Positions 1-12,297 of a DNA stretch of 64,000 bases are shown here, piece after piece (the first letter of the stretch is position 1; each line of letters begins with the position of its first letter). Position numbers and translations under genes: made by a program. The stretch is from positions 1 through 64,000 of the forward strand of contig JACCLO010000017.1 of the NCBI GenBank assembly GCA_029448655.1, given 5' to 3'. The notes beneath the pieces were generated by a model that was given only the letters and a program-made list of their open reading frames with translations, made no database searches and was not told the origin of the DNA. The DNA is from Wolfiporia cocos. Its lineage: Eukaryota > Basidiomycota > Agaricomycetes > Polyporales > Phaeolaceae.

Positions 1-170
1 AACCCCTAACCCCTAACCCCTAACCCCTAACCCCTAACCCCTAACCCCTAACCCCTAACCCCTAACCCCTAACCCCTAACCCCTAACCCCTAACCCCTAA
101 CCCCTAACCCCTAACCCCTAACCCCTAACCCCTAACCCCTAACCCCTAACCCCTAACCCCTAACCCCTAA
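1..170. repeat. Telomeric repeat array, (CCCCTAA)n
   Basis: About 24 uninterrupted copies of the 7-bp unit AACCCCT, so the G-rich strand is (TTAGGGG)n running toward the left end. The orientation is right for a left chromosome end. No variant units are visible. The array stops at the junction CCCCTAA-AATGCAAAA and passes into AT-rich unique sequence. Confidence 0.97.
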
Positions 171-760
171 AATGCAAAATTAAATTTAAATTTAAATTTG
201 AAATTTATTTTACGTTAACTAATCGAATCTAACTCCAAACAATACCATATAATTTCAATCAACACCACACAACCTCACATAAATTCATTTCATGCTCACA
301 TAACCCCACATAATTTCATTTCATACTCACATAACCCCACATAAATATATACAATGCTCACACAACCCCACTAAATTCATTTAAAATTCCCACAACTCCA
401 AATAAATTCACCCAAAATCAAATCATCCCCAAACTGCCACACACACTTTTATCATCTCTATCACATTCATCCTCCATACCTACCCTTAATCCAACAATCT
501 AAATCTCACTCACTCATCTAACTAATGTCATCTCACGTACTACACTCCTACATAGTCCCATCACCTATCATCACACATACCATCTCAGCTCTCACAATCT
601 CTTATCTATCTCTCACAATTCTGTCTCTCTCACATCTCAACCTCCTGACACAACATAGACTTCTGCTAAGAACGAAACAGTCGCTAGCCAACTCCACAAT
701 CCTCACCAACAGTAGAAAACAGTTGCAAAATACCCCAACTTTCCATACCATACATCTCAT
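171..760. other. G-poor subtelomeric sequence with short tandem repeats
   Basis: The + strand has almost no G from the end of the telomere to about 650, which continues the strand asymmetry of the telomere. From about 261 to 370 a unit of roughly 33-36 bp recurs, with cores such as CTCACATAACCCCACATAA followed by TTCATTTCAT. An open frame at 525-992 looks like a composition artefact (Ser/Thr/Leu-rich, no recognisable motif). A related sequence lies inside the chromosome at 29569-29760. Confidence 0.8.
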
Positions 761-1794
761 TACTAAACCACCCACCCGTGACAATCCTCACATACCAGCC
801 ACATTCCCCACCTCCAATCCCTCATCCCATAGGGCATGTCCCACTGACCCACAGAGTTGGCCAGTGAATTCCCATGCCCCGTGCTTGCAACGCACATCTT
901 CAAATCCCTTTGACAAAAACTTGTGTTGCGCATCTTCTTCCTGCACTGCCCTATGGGAATTTTGTAGCTGTTGTAATGTAAATGGCCTGTAGATACCCAA
1001 CAGAAAATCCCAATAAATAACAGGGAGCGATTACATTTTGCACACACGATTACAAGCAGAGTGATGATAACACCAAGCATCAGTGACGTGTCAGAAGTCG
1101 CTGAGTGGTGTGGAAGGGCAGTGCAAAAATGCAGCGAATGGCAGATCGCCGATACGTAGCGCGAGAGAACAAAATGTATGTGTGGGAATGCAAGAAAAAC
1201 CCACAACAAAATATCCGATTGGCCACAAACTAATGTGCGCGCAATCACGAATACTAACACATGATCATGTTTGCTAACGACAAGGAGATACTACGAGACA
1301 AAACGACTAAAAACTTCAAGACTCACCGGTGATCTCTTCACCACAAAGACTTGATCAGCTACGGTTGAGCTTGGTGTCGCCTCGCTAAGACTTAGAGGAC
1401 AGCGTCACACAGAAAATGCAAGGAGAGAGAGATGGATTGCACCCTGGGTATGGCAGCTGTTTTATGTTACAAACGACACAGTTTCAAGAGCCAACTGAAA
1501 TACGACAGAAGAAAAAGTAGTGATATGCGATCGAGAGAAGCGAGTGATCATGTAACTCGATAAGGAAAAATGACTACCATAACAGTCTTGTGGCTATGAA
1601 CCTATGTGAAGTAGTGGAGAAAAAATAGATGGAGGCCACGTTGTTGGCACAGACACATCCGACATACCGTCAGGATTGGCGTACGAAACACGCAATGGCT
1701 CGGACTCCATCAACAATGTCAAGACCACATCCAATTTACGTGCGCATCTTGCCACCCTCAAGCGCAGAAACGTCGGTCTGGAATGTCACAGATC
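761..1794. other. Unassigned subtelomeric sequence
   Basis: I see no convincing gene, RNA or mobile element. Short frames at 763-1260 (-), 1083-1277 (+) and 1629-1892 (+) have no recognisable domains. The right end holds the target site AGATC of the next solo LTR. Confidence 0.5.
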
Positions 1795-2452
1795 TGTCAC
1801 AAGAAATAAATTGTGATTTTTCCCCTATTTTTGCGCTTTATATTCCGATTTTTAGACTCGTTAGACCGACGTTGGAGGTATCACGTGCGTAGGTAGATAA
1901 GATCTTCACTATCTCGCTATCTCTACAGGTCACGTTGTTATATCTAGAGTCACGGTAGTTACCTCGTCACATGGGCGTTACCTAGTTACCTACTGTAGGC
2001 ACATGATCCTGATGCGCACAGACCGTCACTTTAGGGTAGACAAAAGGTCTTTAGCTAGAGGTCTCCTACATGTATATATACTGGCGACGTCTGAGGCTAC
2101 TCCTCAGACTTAAGATTTTGGCCTAGGGGGCGTGTCCCCTGGTCACCTCTTTATTATCCCTCTGCTGCTTGTCTTCGCGTGCAGGGTCCTTGACGACAAA
2201 GCCTGCTGCGTCCTACTTGGGCGTGGGGGCTTCTATTCATTGCATTCGTCTTAGTCTCTTCTCTACTACTTGCTGGTCTGGGGGCGTACCGATATACTCA
2301 TGGGTTGGTACCTCAGGCAATACGGCAGGACCTCTCAATAGAGGTGCCTTCTTGTTCTCCGCCATATGGAGGGTGGGGGGCTATTTGAGATAGGATAGAG
2401 CGGATATAGGAGTTCCCCGTTAGGACGGGTGGCACGGATGGTTTCCGTGTCA
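1795..2452 (+). mobile_element. Solo LTR, 658 bp, target duplication AGATC
   Basis: Starts TGTCACAAGAAAT and ends TTTCCGTGTCA, flanked by AGATC at 1790-1794 and 2453-2457. A TATA box (TGTATATATA) near 2071-2080 is followed by a palindrome at 2090-2108 (stem TCTGAGG/CCTCAGA). It has the same start and end as the solo LTR at 50657-51258. It is read as a recombination product of a gypsy-type element, since no internal region remains. Confidence 0.92.
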
Positions 2453-2457
2453 AGATC

Positions 2458-3239
2458 CTACTTCACGTTTGCGTACCACTCCCTTGGGACATGTCTCACG
2501 CGCTGCTAGAGTCGGTGGAGAGGTTTTAGTACAGTAAGAAAAATAATCAAAAATACCAGAAATAAAATATACACGCAGGACGACGACCTGTATGCATGAT
2601 CGAAGAGTATAATCGCATACTAATGCTGTACGCTCGATGAAGTTTTTGGTATGTGCTTGATTCTTAAAACTTCTGCGAGTTTGAGTGTAGAGAACTTGAG
2701 CTTGCTATCTTGTAATCGTTGTTCGAATGGTGATCTTGTGACTTATACAGATTTGAGTATAGAAACGCGCTACCCCTCCACAAGAGGACGACACTTTTTG
2801 TCTTGATCTTAAGACCAATTCATCCCTGCGACCTCATCGGCTAGAACCATGGCTTCATGCTACTCCAGTGTACCAGTGGATACAACTTGTCGAGGTTGGT
2901 GTGATACTTGCATGATGTTGCCCGGATTTCGGTGGAGTTGTATAGTGTGATTGAACCGGCTTGGTGTGCCTCGCGGATGTACGCGGTGTCGGATACAATG
3001 CAGTGATATTGGGTGTGAAAGTTTCGAGTGCCAATGGAGAAGTTCGGAGCATCACGCTGTAGCACGAGTGACGTCTCGATGGTCTGATGATCCTCTCTGT
3101 AGTAAAAGAGTTTGAGCCTGTTTGCTACAACTAGTTCTTTCAGCACAGATAGACTGCAACGTCGCGTACACAAGCGTCTAGCGCCGCTGCGCGAGGGCAT
3201 AAGACTGTACCCTCTAATAATAGACCAGTTACCCGCTCC
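2458..3239. other. Unassigned; possible leader of the broken gypsy element
   Basis: No clear feature. A 119-codon minus-strand frame at 2841-3200 has no motif I recognise and may be chance. The stretch directly precedes a gag remnant, so part of it may be the 5' leader or a decayed LTR of that element, but I could not find LTR ends or a target duplication. Confidence 0.35.
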
Positions 3240-4060
3240 ATGACAAAGTCATCCACTAGTTCTACTAATCAGCAGCCCCTCAACACGAACGTGAACACAA
3301 ACACAAACACGACGAACATACCATCGATCGCAAACACCATGTCGGCAATCACTTCAGCACTCGTCGTTCTGATGATGAGCGCAGGGTCACGCTATGCACC
3401 TCAATTTGACGGTAAGAACGTAACAGATTTCTTGTTAGTTTTTGAAGCACAGGCTTACGCTGCTGGTATTCCGTATACCGAGTGGTCAGACAAGGTTCTA
3501 CAGTATTGTAAGTCCAGCATTAGACAGATCATCAAGAATCATGAGCTGTTCAAGAACAAGACTTGGATAGATACTAAGAAGGTATTTTATCATTGTTTTC
3601 CTTCTGAGGAGGAGAAAACGGTACCTACGCCGGAGGGTCGATGTGAGTTCTCAAGGCGTTGCTGAGAGACGAGCGAGTGAACTTGTGTAGCTCCTTCGAC
3701 AGATATGTTAGGAACTTTGCTCTGAAAGAGGGGGACCTGGTGAGAAAGAGTAAGATGACAGAGACAGAGAGAGATTTGTTATTTTACCAAAGCTTACCGG
3801 TGACTGTGAGGCATCGTATTGCAGGTAGTTTGCGCAGGAAAATAGGTAAAGACATCACAATGGATGCACCTCTGGATCAAAGCATGACGATTGAAGCAGT
3901 AAGATTGTATTTTAGCAGAAATAACATTGAGTATGGTCTAGGTACATTGAACTCAGGTTCTGACGAAGAGACGAGTGACGACAAGGAGTTGTCATCTGAC
4001 GAATCGGATTCCGGGAAGGGGGTGAGGCGTAGAGCTAGAAAGAGAGCTGAGAAAGAGTAA
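3240..4060 (+). pseudogene. gag remnant of a degenerate Ty3/gypsy element (N-terminal half)
   Basis: Two frames, 3240-3665 and 3659-4060, read as one gag protein broken by a frameshift near 3660. The first has a Ser/Thr/Asn-rich start and then a capsid-like region from about residue 57 (APQFDGKNVTDFLLVFEAQA), a pattern common in gag proteins of agaricomycete gypsy elements. The second is charged and ends in an acidic Ser/Asp/Glu stretch and a basic tail. Gag would form the particle shell of the element. The family call is from general resemblance. Confidence 0.7.
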
Positions 4061-4134
4061 TGTGGTAAGAAAGTGAAGTCGAAGGCTAACGAGAAAGACG
4101 AACAGACGGAAAGATAGCACAGCTGAGTGAAGCA

Positions 4135-5607
4135 TTGACTAAATTACAGCTGACGATCGCAAATCAGGAGGTAGCGACACAGGTACGACAGGAACAACCA
4201 ACGACACAGCATCAGCATATGCATCAGGTATCGACTGGCCAGATGGAAAGGGCACCACATACATGTTTCATGTGTGGCAAGACGGAGGGTGTCAATCTCG
4301 ATCATCCGATTGGGATGAGTAAGTGTCCAGAGACGATAGCACTAATTGCAGAAAAGATGTGTCAGTTTTCGCCAGCAACTGGGAAGGTCATTCAAGCAAA
4401 CGGAGCAAACTTACTGATGATGCCTGCCGGGCAACGTGGCGGCATTGCAGTGGTGCTGCAAGAGGAGATCTGTTTCAGTAAGGAAAAGGACCGTGACATG
4501 TCTAATGTTGCAGGTCCCTCAGGTACCTGTTCGAGCCTAGGGGTGTTAGTTGACGGCGAACAATTGATCGAAGGTGACGTATACGCATACTCATTGAGGG
4601 TGCTGAACATTTTTGCAGCTACTCGAGCACAAGCCAAGAAGTCGACAGCAGAGGATGGGGAGTCAAGCAATGAAGAGCCGATAGCCAAGAGGTTTGAATA
4701 CAGGCACACTAACGATAGGTCGAAGGGTAAGGTTGTGGGGCTGTCTGAAGCTACGAAGATGATGCCGACAGCGAAAGTGGATGGTAAGGCTGCGAGCAAG
4801 AAGCCACCAGCCGTGAACATGGAAGAGGGTTGGAAGACTAGGAAAAAGGATCAGGTAACTGCGCACAAGAGGGACATGCCTCCTCATCTGAAGCAGACGA
4901 GGTTCACGTCTGACGTATAGGATATGGTGTCCGCCGACGACGTCGCTAATCAGATACTTGATCAGAAGCTAACGCTGCAACTGAGACAGATAATAGGAAT
5001 TTCGCCTACCTTGCAGAAGCGTTTTGCGGCACTCACGAAGACACGCAAGGAGGTAGGTGGATCTGTGGCACAAGCAAATCGGATAGCCACAGTTGAAGAT
5101 GAGAAAGAGGCAGTCGAGAATGTCGTGACAGAGGGGTCGGTGATGCTGAGCTTACAGGAGGGTGAGAACCTCGAAGAGGTAATAACGCAGCACGCTGACG
5201 TTTATGCTGTGGCAGTTGGACAGGAACGATTCTTTGCAATGGCATGTGGAGTTGTACAAGGGATGTTTGGGACTGAGGCAGTAATGTACCTCGTAGACTC
5301 AGGATCAAAGCTGAACTTAATATTGAAGAAAGTGTGGGATCAGACTAACCTAGCTATCGATCCAGATGGGTGTGGGTGGACACTCAAAGGTATTAACGGT
5401 ATGCTTACACCACTTGAGGGCTGCATCCGTGACGCACCTGTCAAGATTGGGGGGGAAAGGTTTGATCACCATTTCTTTGTCACCCCGACTGACTTAGGGC
5501 AACACAATGGGATTCTCGGGCAGCCATGGTTACAGTGGGTGGCAGCTAATCTAGAATATGAAAGGAAGAACGGAATGTACCTTGTGGCACATCGCAACGG
5601 TGATTGA
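4135..5607 (+). pseudogene. gag C-terminus and aspartic protease remnant of the same gypsy element
   Basis: Frames 4135-4920 and 4924-5607 are in one register, separated by a single TAG at 4918-4920, so this is one reading frame with a nonsense codon. The first part has a Cys/His cluster (HTCFMCGKTEGVNLDHPIGM, then KCPE) where a nucleocapsid zinc site would sit. The second contains a retropepsin-type site, YLVDSGSK at about residue 120, and a later GILGQPWLQ motif. It would have supplied particle maturation. It is not functional as it stands. Confidence 0.75.
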
Positions 5608-5705
5608 TCCATGACGCCGATACAGGTGCATATTGTCGACACAGGCACTAACCGAAACAAGGAGAAATTAGTGTTCATGACAGGACTCGTGTCGCGCAAG
5701 GATTT

Positions 5706-7011
5706 TTGAAGAGAGGTGTGATGTCTGAACTGGCCTCGATAGGTAGTATCGCGTCCTCAGAAATTCCTAGGTTGGGTAACATTTTTCATTGTATTGCGAG
5801 CGACATCTCTACACTCACAGATTCAGAGTTATCGATAGCTTCCCAGATTGATCCACCAGACTCTTCTGACAGGTTGTTACAGGATTATATTGCAGCAAGC
5901 CCCATTCCTTTGACTCCAGTCCCTTCAGCATGGCGCAAACGTGTACAAATGCATTATAGCGTGACAGTAGCATTGAAAAGATATAAGCCCATTGACCGAA
6001 AGGTGTGCCCAGTGCCATCGTATATGCCTAACCCATTCACACAGAAATTCAAACCTATTGCTATACCTGAGTTGATGCCGCTACCAATTGAACCGAGACC
6101 CTGAAAGAAGTATGAATTCGGCTCAGGCAATCGGTGGACCGTGCAGCGGCTGAGTGATGTGATTGCGAAGATTCCCGCTAACTTCTTATCAGATGCAGAA
6201 AGACTTGCTAGTCCATGTTGTGGTTTCGCGACAGGCAGCATTTGCGCGGACTGATGATGAGTGAGGTACTTTCTCCCCAAGATACTTTCGTGACTATGAA
6301 ATACCAGTGATCGAACACGTACCATGGGCACAACCGTCCATCCAAATTCCGAAGGCCATCGAGGAGAAGGTGAAAGCAGTCATCAAATGCCAATTAGATG
6401 CTGGCAGGTTTGAGCCATTCTCCGCGTCGTATCGGACAGCATATTTTGCGGTCAAAAAGAAACAGGGTGATCCGCGACTCGTATTCAATTTAGGTGACCT
6501 TGACGCTATCACTATATGTGATGCGGTGCTACCTCCATGGCCAGATGACTTCGCTGAAAGCTTTGTAGGGCATCACATTTTTATGCTAGCTGACATTATG
6601 GCAGGTTTCGACAACTGCATTCTCGCATCAGTTTCGCGCGACCTTACAACATTCCAATGCCCCTTTGGGTCGTTGCGATTGACTAGGCTGCCACAAGGCT
6701 ATACTAATGCAATGCCTGAATTCAGTCAATGCATATTGCATACGTTGGGTGACATGTTACCGAACGAAGCTGATGCTTTTGTGGATGATGTAGGTGTGAA
6801 GGGTCCGAGTACTGACTATGACGACAAGGCTGTTGCAGGCAATTCAAATATTCAGAGGTTCATGTATGAGTTTGCATGTACAGCTAATAAGCTGCTTGCC
6901 AGGTTTGTCGAAGCGGGAATTACGGCATCTGGATCGAAGCTTGTTATCGCGATCCCCAGGCTGAAGATCGTCGGTTCCTTAATATATAGAAGTCTGTATG
7001 ACCGCAAATAA
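5706..7011 (+). pseudogene. Reverse transcriptase remnant of the same gypsy element, 3'-truncated
   Basis: A linker frame (5706-6104) is followed in another register by 6307-7011, which covers the fingers and palm of a Ty3/gypsy reverse transcriptase. The primer-grip side reads RLTRLPQGYTNA and the catalytic box is AFVDDVGVKGP, with FVDD in place of the usual YxDD, which I recall from other agaricomycete gypsy elements. The frame ends near the thumb. No RNase H or integrase follows, and the element is cut off at about 7011 against LTR-like sequence. Confidence 0.8.
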
Positions 7012-7538
7012 GTAAGACCACTCTAAACTAAGGTGATCTGTGCATAAGTGGCTAAGTATAGCCCATGATGCCATAAGCCCTCATGGTGTGGTGCTACTCT
7101 AATGATAGTGCAGTATATCATAATGATGTCCTTTGTATCCTAAGAATATCACTGTATGTCATAGAAGATGACTTGACTATGTAAGACTAGCCTTGTATGT
7201 CATATGTGTATAGTAAATGGCACCACTATGTCATACCTGTAAGGTAAGCAGACCACACTGAGTCTGGGCCTATAATAATAGGCATGAGGTTATAGAAACC
7301 TAAAATGTGAGGCTTGTAGACTAATAATAGTCCTGACATCTTAGATAAGAAGGAGGGTCACCTGACATGATTCCTGTGATAGTACCTGGTGCTGCTATCT
7401 AATCTAAGAGTTTGGCAAGTCATGTGACACAACTCACATGACCCACTGACCTTCAGGTCGTTGGATCGACCCCAGCCATGTGCAATAAGTACAGTAAACA
7501 TAGTAAGAGAGGACAATTCTGGATGTGCACAAAATAAT
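7012..7538. other. Unassigned AT-rich sequence, probably LTR-derived
   Basis: No gene seen. Short motifs such as TATGTCAT and CATAATGATG recur, and the sequence resumes after the nested solo LTR at 8660. This suggests it is part of an older LTR interrupted by that insertion, but I could not find its left end. Confidence 0.4.
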
Positions 7539-8659
7539 TGACACAAGCCATCTTGTGGGACTCACCAACTTAAGGGTCTTACTCAGACAAGTTGGTGAGG
7601 GGTTAGAAGGCAAGCTACAGAGGGTGAGAGGTGCTTCTGCGGCGGTAGCCGAGAAGAATAGAACTAAGATATCAAGGCGTCAAGCCTTGGTCTTTAAATA
7701 TGTACAGGGTGAGAACACGTGCTACTAACTAGTGTGTCTGCCCTAAAGGAATGGTCAGTGCACCCTATCGGCGTATGCTGACGTATACTCTACTCTAAGA
7801 GACCGTGGGAGGCCGGTAATGGCCGGACCAATGGTAAATGAGAGAGTGGTGGTGTCACCTTGCGGTGGACATGTGGAACGCGGGCGCAGCCCGGGTATAT
7901 GGAAGGCCAGTTGTACCGGTGCCTTGAGGGACTATGGCTATTCGCCAGGCCCTTGGTGACTCAGGCCGAGAAGGCCGAGTGGTATGCCAGAAGCCGGTGA
8001 TATGATCAGGCCGGTGGTGGCGTGGGAGCGAGGCCTTGCGGCTGGCTCGGAGGTATGGCAACGCCGGCGTGAGAAGCACGGAGGTTGCACATTGCCGGGT
8101 CTAGAAGCCCGCAGGTAGGACTGTGCCGGTGACGGGAAGTCCGGGGGTTGCATAAGGCCGGTGATAGAAGCGTGTGCTATTGAGGGAAGCACGGAGCTTA
8201 GGAAGTGCCGGTGATGCATGTGGTGGTCGTTAGGCTTCTCAGCGTAGTAGACCGATGGGCACAGAGCTTAGTCAGCTGTTGTGCCATGTTGCCATTATTA
8301 TGCGAGTGGCGCTCGCTGACAGGGAGAGGCTGGTCGACTTGTGGACTCTAGACTCTATGACGGGGTTGTGACGTAGCGGTGGCGGTGCTATGACCTAGAC
8401 GTATGACGTGGATCACAGGATGAGGCACAGCGAAGCACGTTGCCTTAGTGATGACATAATCAGTCATGTGGTGTAGCGTTGGGCCGGTGCTATGGATCAC
8501 GTGTAGGTTAAGGCCTATTCGGCCGTAAGGTTCCGTTATAATACCTCGGCAGGTTCGGCATGGTGGGATAAGTCCCGGATAACTTTGTAGAGGCTTGTAT
8601 AAGGCCAGAATTGGTGCTATAATTGCGCGAAAAATGTGCTATGTCCCAAATCTGTGACA
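7539..8659 (-). mobile_element. Solo LTR, 1,121 bp, minus orientation, target duplication ATAAT
   Basis: On the + strand it starts TGACACAAG and ends ATCTGTGACA, flanked by ATAAT (7534-7538 and 8660-8664). Reading the minus strand, a TATA-like box is followed by the palindrome 7673-7689 (CAAGGC, loop TTGAC, GCCTTG) and then TAGTTCTATTCTT, the same 13-nt start sequence as in the LARD at 44501-50560. It belongs to the same LTR family as that element and the solo LTR at 40248-41341, but is more diverged. Confidence 0.92.
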
Positions 8660-9022
8660 ATAATCTGTGACACTATGAGGTCAGAACTATTATTAGTTTA
8701 CAAGGCCCCACATTCCATCGTTTACAACATCAGGGCCCATACTGGCCCAGTCTATGACATCATGCCTATTATTATAGGTCTATACTTAGTGTGGCCTGCT
8801 TATCTGACAGGTATGACATAGCGGCCTGCTTCCTCCACATTTATGGCATACAAGGCATATTTACAGAGCCAGTGTCATCTCTATGACATACTGCACTATT
8901 CCTAGATAGCACCATATTATGACGCCTTATGGCATCACTATGATACCACAACATGTGCACAGACTAGCTGCATTAGGGTAGACATTAGTAGTAGTATAAG
9001 GTCTTATATGTCTAGGCATCTA
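8660..9022 (+). other. Fragment of an LTR interrupted by the Tc1-like element
   Basis: Contains the CGCACAGACC-type motif (here GTGCACAGACTAGC at about 8954) and a weak TATA region, both typical of the window's LTRs shortly before the start site. The sequence is cut at TA 9021-9022 by the DNA transposon and appears to resume at 12296, ending GCAGCTTGAGATGTCA at about 12439. Its left boundary was not found. Confidence 0.5.
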
Positions 9023-9058
9023 TGGTGCCAACAGCCTAGTCACCGCCTCTTTTGTACA
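9023..9058. repeat. Left terminal inverted repeat of the Tc1-like element
   Basis: Begins TGGTGCCAACAGCCTAGTCA and ends TTTTGTACA. It matches the reverse complement of 12260-12295 at 34 of 36 positions. Confidence 0.93.
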
Positions 9059-9244
9059 GTAGCCAAATCCTGTGGGCAACTTCACGTTAACCCTGATGCA
9101 GGGTTTACATAAGTGCTGGTACCTGGCGGCACCCTGAGATTAAACATTTTGGGTATAGTACGGCACGGAGAGAACATTTGAACACTCGTTGTGGTGTAGA
9201 TACGGCAACGGCGCAGGCCTGTTGTGTATGTACTATTTCACTAC

Positions 9245-12048
9245 ATGCCGCGCTCTAGTAAGATACAGAAAGCACGCAAAGCTGCCGCTGCTCGTGCACG
9301 TACTGGGAAGCAGTTGAGCACACACGCCAGCGCCAGGAAGCAGTCGTGCACATCACAAGCCCAAGTATCAGCTGTGCGAGATGTTCTCTGCATAAGCTCA
9401 GATGAGGATGACGAGTGCACGTCATGGATGGGGGATGTGAGTTACATGATCTCCTCGGACAAGAATGAAGATGGAGAGGACTTGAATGATGACGAGGGCA
9501 ACAACGGAGATGATGACGGAGATGATGACGGAGATGATGACGACAACAACAACGATTTGTCTGAGTTGGAGGGTGATGAGCTGCGTCAGAGTCTGGAGAT
9601 GGCACAGCAGAGGAAAGAACGCAACAGGGATGCCTTCGGTATCCTAATGAGACCAATGTCTCAGAGCGTCTGGAAGCAAGCAGAGAGCAACCGGGCTCTG
9701 GGTTACAATGGCATGTCAGACAGAACGAAATGGAGGCACGATAAGAAGCTTCGGGATGAACAGGCTCACCGTAAGAGGTACTTATCACAATTCATGGGCA
9801 AAATGTATGTGTTGACGGGTTTTGAGCACAGCTCTGGTGCGCAATTCATGCACTCATTTTTCTCGACACAGAAGGGTCCTGAGCTGTCAGAGCAGCAGTC
9901 AAATGAGCAACAGGGTGGTTTACATACCATTCCAAGTGTTTGCCAGCCAGCACTGAGTGGAGACGAGATTTTCTGTGGATATCTCTCTGATATCTCATCA
10001 TCAGAGGATGAGTACGAAACCGGAGATGTGGGTGCTGAAGGTGGAGAAGGAAGTGAAGAGAACATCCACAATAGCCAGGAGCATCAAAGTGCGATGCTAC
10101 AGTTACTCATGCATGAGGAGGAGGAAGAGAGCGAAATGGACGAGGCTGAACTTACTGTGGATTCCAGCCCCTCACAGCAGCAGCGCACTGTCCGCTCCAA
10201 CCAGACAACCCCCCCTCCAAAGCACTGCAAGCTTGAAGTGCCAGCACGCATTACCCGCTCTCACATCAAGGAGAACCGTATGCGGACCTTCGAGAATGGA
10301 CTTGATGCAATCCAGAAATTCATTAAATCAAAGCGACATACCTTTATTTCAGGCGATAACAGTCTGCAGGCCTGCTGCAGGCACTGTATTGAGAGCTATC
10401 TGCACTTGATTGTCAAATACAAGCACTCCATGACTGTGGCAGGGGAATGTGCAGCGAAAAGCCATGGCTTTTCTGCAAAATGGGGTGTAAGGATGGTGCA
10501 GAAGTGGGCTCGAAGATGGTTGAATGCGCGAGAACTTCCCGTATCCTTGAAGGGCCGGCATATCAAGTCCTATACATTGCTACAGGACCCTGTGGTGCAA
10601 GTGGAGCTACGCTCATACGTGCAGTCAAACAAATGGGCCATGAATCCCGAAAAACTCACCAAATTCACCAAAAACAGCATGGTACCAGCAGCTGCTCAGC
10701 AGTATCTGAAAGAGATCATTCGTAAGGAGATGCCAGCAGGGTTAAAGAAGTATATGGAGCTTGAACTCTTCCCATGGATTCACTTGAAGGTTGGCCAAGA
10801 AATCTCCCTGAGCACTGCGCACGATTGGCTTCATCGAGAAGGCTTCCAGTACATCGAGCACAAGAAGAGCCTCTATTATGATGGTCATGAGTGGCCAGAT
10901 GTTGTCAGGTATCATCAAGAAGTCTTCCTGCCAGCAATGGCACAGCATCAAAAACGAATGATCGAGTATGTCGTTGGAAATGTCTCGGAAGAGGTCAACA
11001 AGCAAACAGAAAATTATGTCGAGTGCCATCTGGTGTTTGTGGTGCATGACAAAATGACTGCCCAAGCACATGATGGTGTCAAAAAAAGCTGGGTTTTCAA
11101 AGGTGAGCAGCCACTACAAAAAAAGGGTCCCGGCAGGGGCATTCACCGCAGCGACGTAATCTGTTCCACATTCGGTTGGTTGAAGGATGCGGGACATGGC
11201 CTTGAATATGGTTAAAATCATGATGGCTTCTGGAACGGTGAGATGTTTGTGAACCAGGTATGCCATGACAAATCTGTAGCAGACTTGACTCACAAAATAA
11301 TTGATCATAGCTGAAAACAAAGATCATTCCGACATTTGAAAAATTGCATGGCCCCGGATTCCAAGCCTTAATTGCTGTTGACCACTCACAAGGACATTCT
11401 GCCTTCGCTGAGGATGCACTTCTTGTGTCACGCATGAATCTGTGCCCTGGTGGAAAGCAGGCACAAATGCGTGATGGCTGGTTCATGAAGAATGATCAGA
11501 AAATTATCCAACAAATGAATTTTCCATACAATCATCCTGATCATCCCAATCTTCCCAAAGAGATTTGACAAATTCTCATCAAGCGAAGCCTCCGGGTTGA
11601 TGGACTGCGAATGCAGTGTCACAGGAAATGTGACCCAGATGTGATCAGTTGCTGTGCCAAGCACATACTCGAAAATCAGCCAGACTTCAAGGAACAGAAA
11701 ACTCTTGTCCAGGAAGTCATTGAGAATGCAGGCCACATGTGCATATTTTTACCAAAATATCACTGTGAGCTGAATTTCATTGAATACTTCTGGGGTGCTG
11801 TCAAGAAGTATCTCCGCAACCACTGTGATTATACGTTTCCAATATTACAAGCCAATATGCCAGATGCACTGGCATCGGTAAGTGTCGAGACAATCTGGAA
11901 ATGGGAGCACCGGATTGTTAGGTGGATGGATGCTTATCACTCAGGATTGGGCACAAAAGATGCTCAATTACAGGTGCAGGCATTCAGTTCTCGTCGATAC
12001 AAGTCTCACCACCGTGTTCCAGAGACCCTCGCACGTCAGCTTGACTGA
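9245..12048 (+). pseudogene. Tc1-like DDE transposase with one intron and two nonsense codons
   Basis: Exon 1 runs from ATG 9245 (an upstream in-frame ATG is at 9224) to 11257. A 53-bp intron at 11258-11310 has a GTATGC donor and CATAG acceptor. Exon 2 ends at TGA 12046-12048. Spliced length is about 916 codons, broken by TAA 11213-11215 and TGA 11566-11568, both in frame; the second looks like CGA to TGA. The N-terminus is basic, followed by an acidic Asp/Glu tract (about residues 50-125). Probable catalytic acids are Asp in FVVHDKMTAQ (codon 11048), Asp in IAVDHSQGH (codon 11380) and Glu in LNFIEYFWG (codon 11782). It would cut and paste the surrounding element. Loss appears recent. Confidence 0.9.
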
Positions 12049-12259
12049 TATACTATATTTAAATTAGTCAGATAGGTAGAGATGTCAATACTTTCCTTAT
12101 ATAGTACTGCTTTCCCACAACTGGCCAAATTTGGACATATAAATTTCTCGATTTTGATTTTCATAGAAATCCGCCTAGCCATTTTGTTCCTATGTTCAAT
12201 CTAAGCATTTTGGCTAGACCGATTGTCTCTAGGCACCAATCTGAGCGAGCAGTAAGACT

Positions 12260-12295
12260 TGTACAAAAGAGGCAGTGACTAGGCCGTTGGCACCA
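12260..12295. repeat. Right terminal inverted repeat of the Tc1-like element
   Basis: Reverse complement begins TGGTGCCAACGGCCTAGTCA. It differs from the left end at two positions and is followed by the TA duplication. Confidence 0.93.
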
Positions 12296-12297
12296 TA

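Larger units (their letters stand above)
9023..12295 (+). mobile_element. Tc1/mariner-type DNA transposon, 3,273 bp, TA target duplication
   Basis: Bounded by TA (9021-9022 and 12296-12297) and 36-bp terminal inverted repeats with two mismatches. Inside is one spliced transposase gene in + orientation. The large size, acidic N-terminal extension and widely spaced catalytic residues fit a Tc1-like lineage common in mushroom genomes. The element lies inside an older LTR. The transposase has two nonsense codons, so this copy cannot move itself, but its ends look intact. Confidence 0.9.

Noticed and set aside
525..992. 155-codon frame next to the telomere
   Set aside because: Low-complexity Ser/Thr/Leu/His sequence that follows from the G-poor strand; no motif.
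4392..4820. 142-codon minus-strand frame
   Set aside because: Antisense shadow of the gypsy gag frame at 4135-4920.
9255..9788. 177-codon minus-strand frame rich in His/Arg
   Set aside because: Antisense shadow of the acidic tract of the Tc1 transposase.
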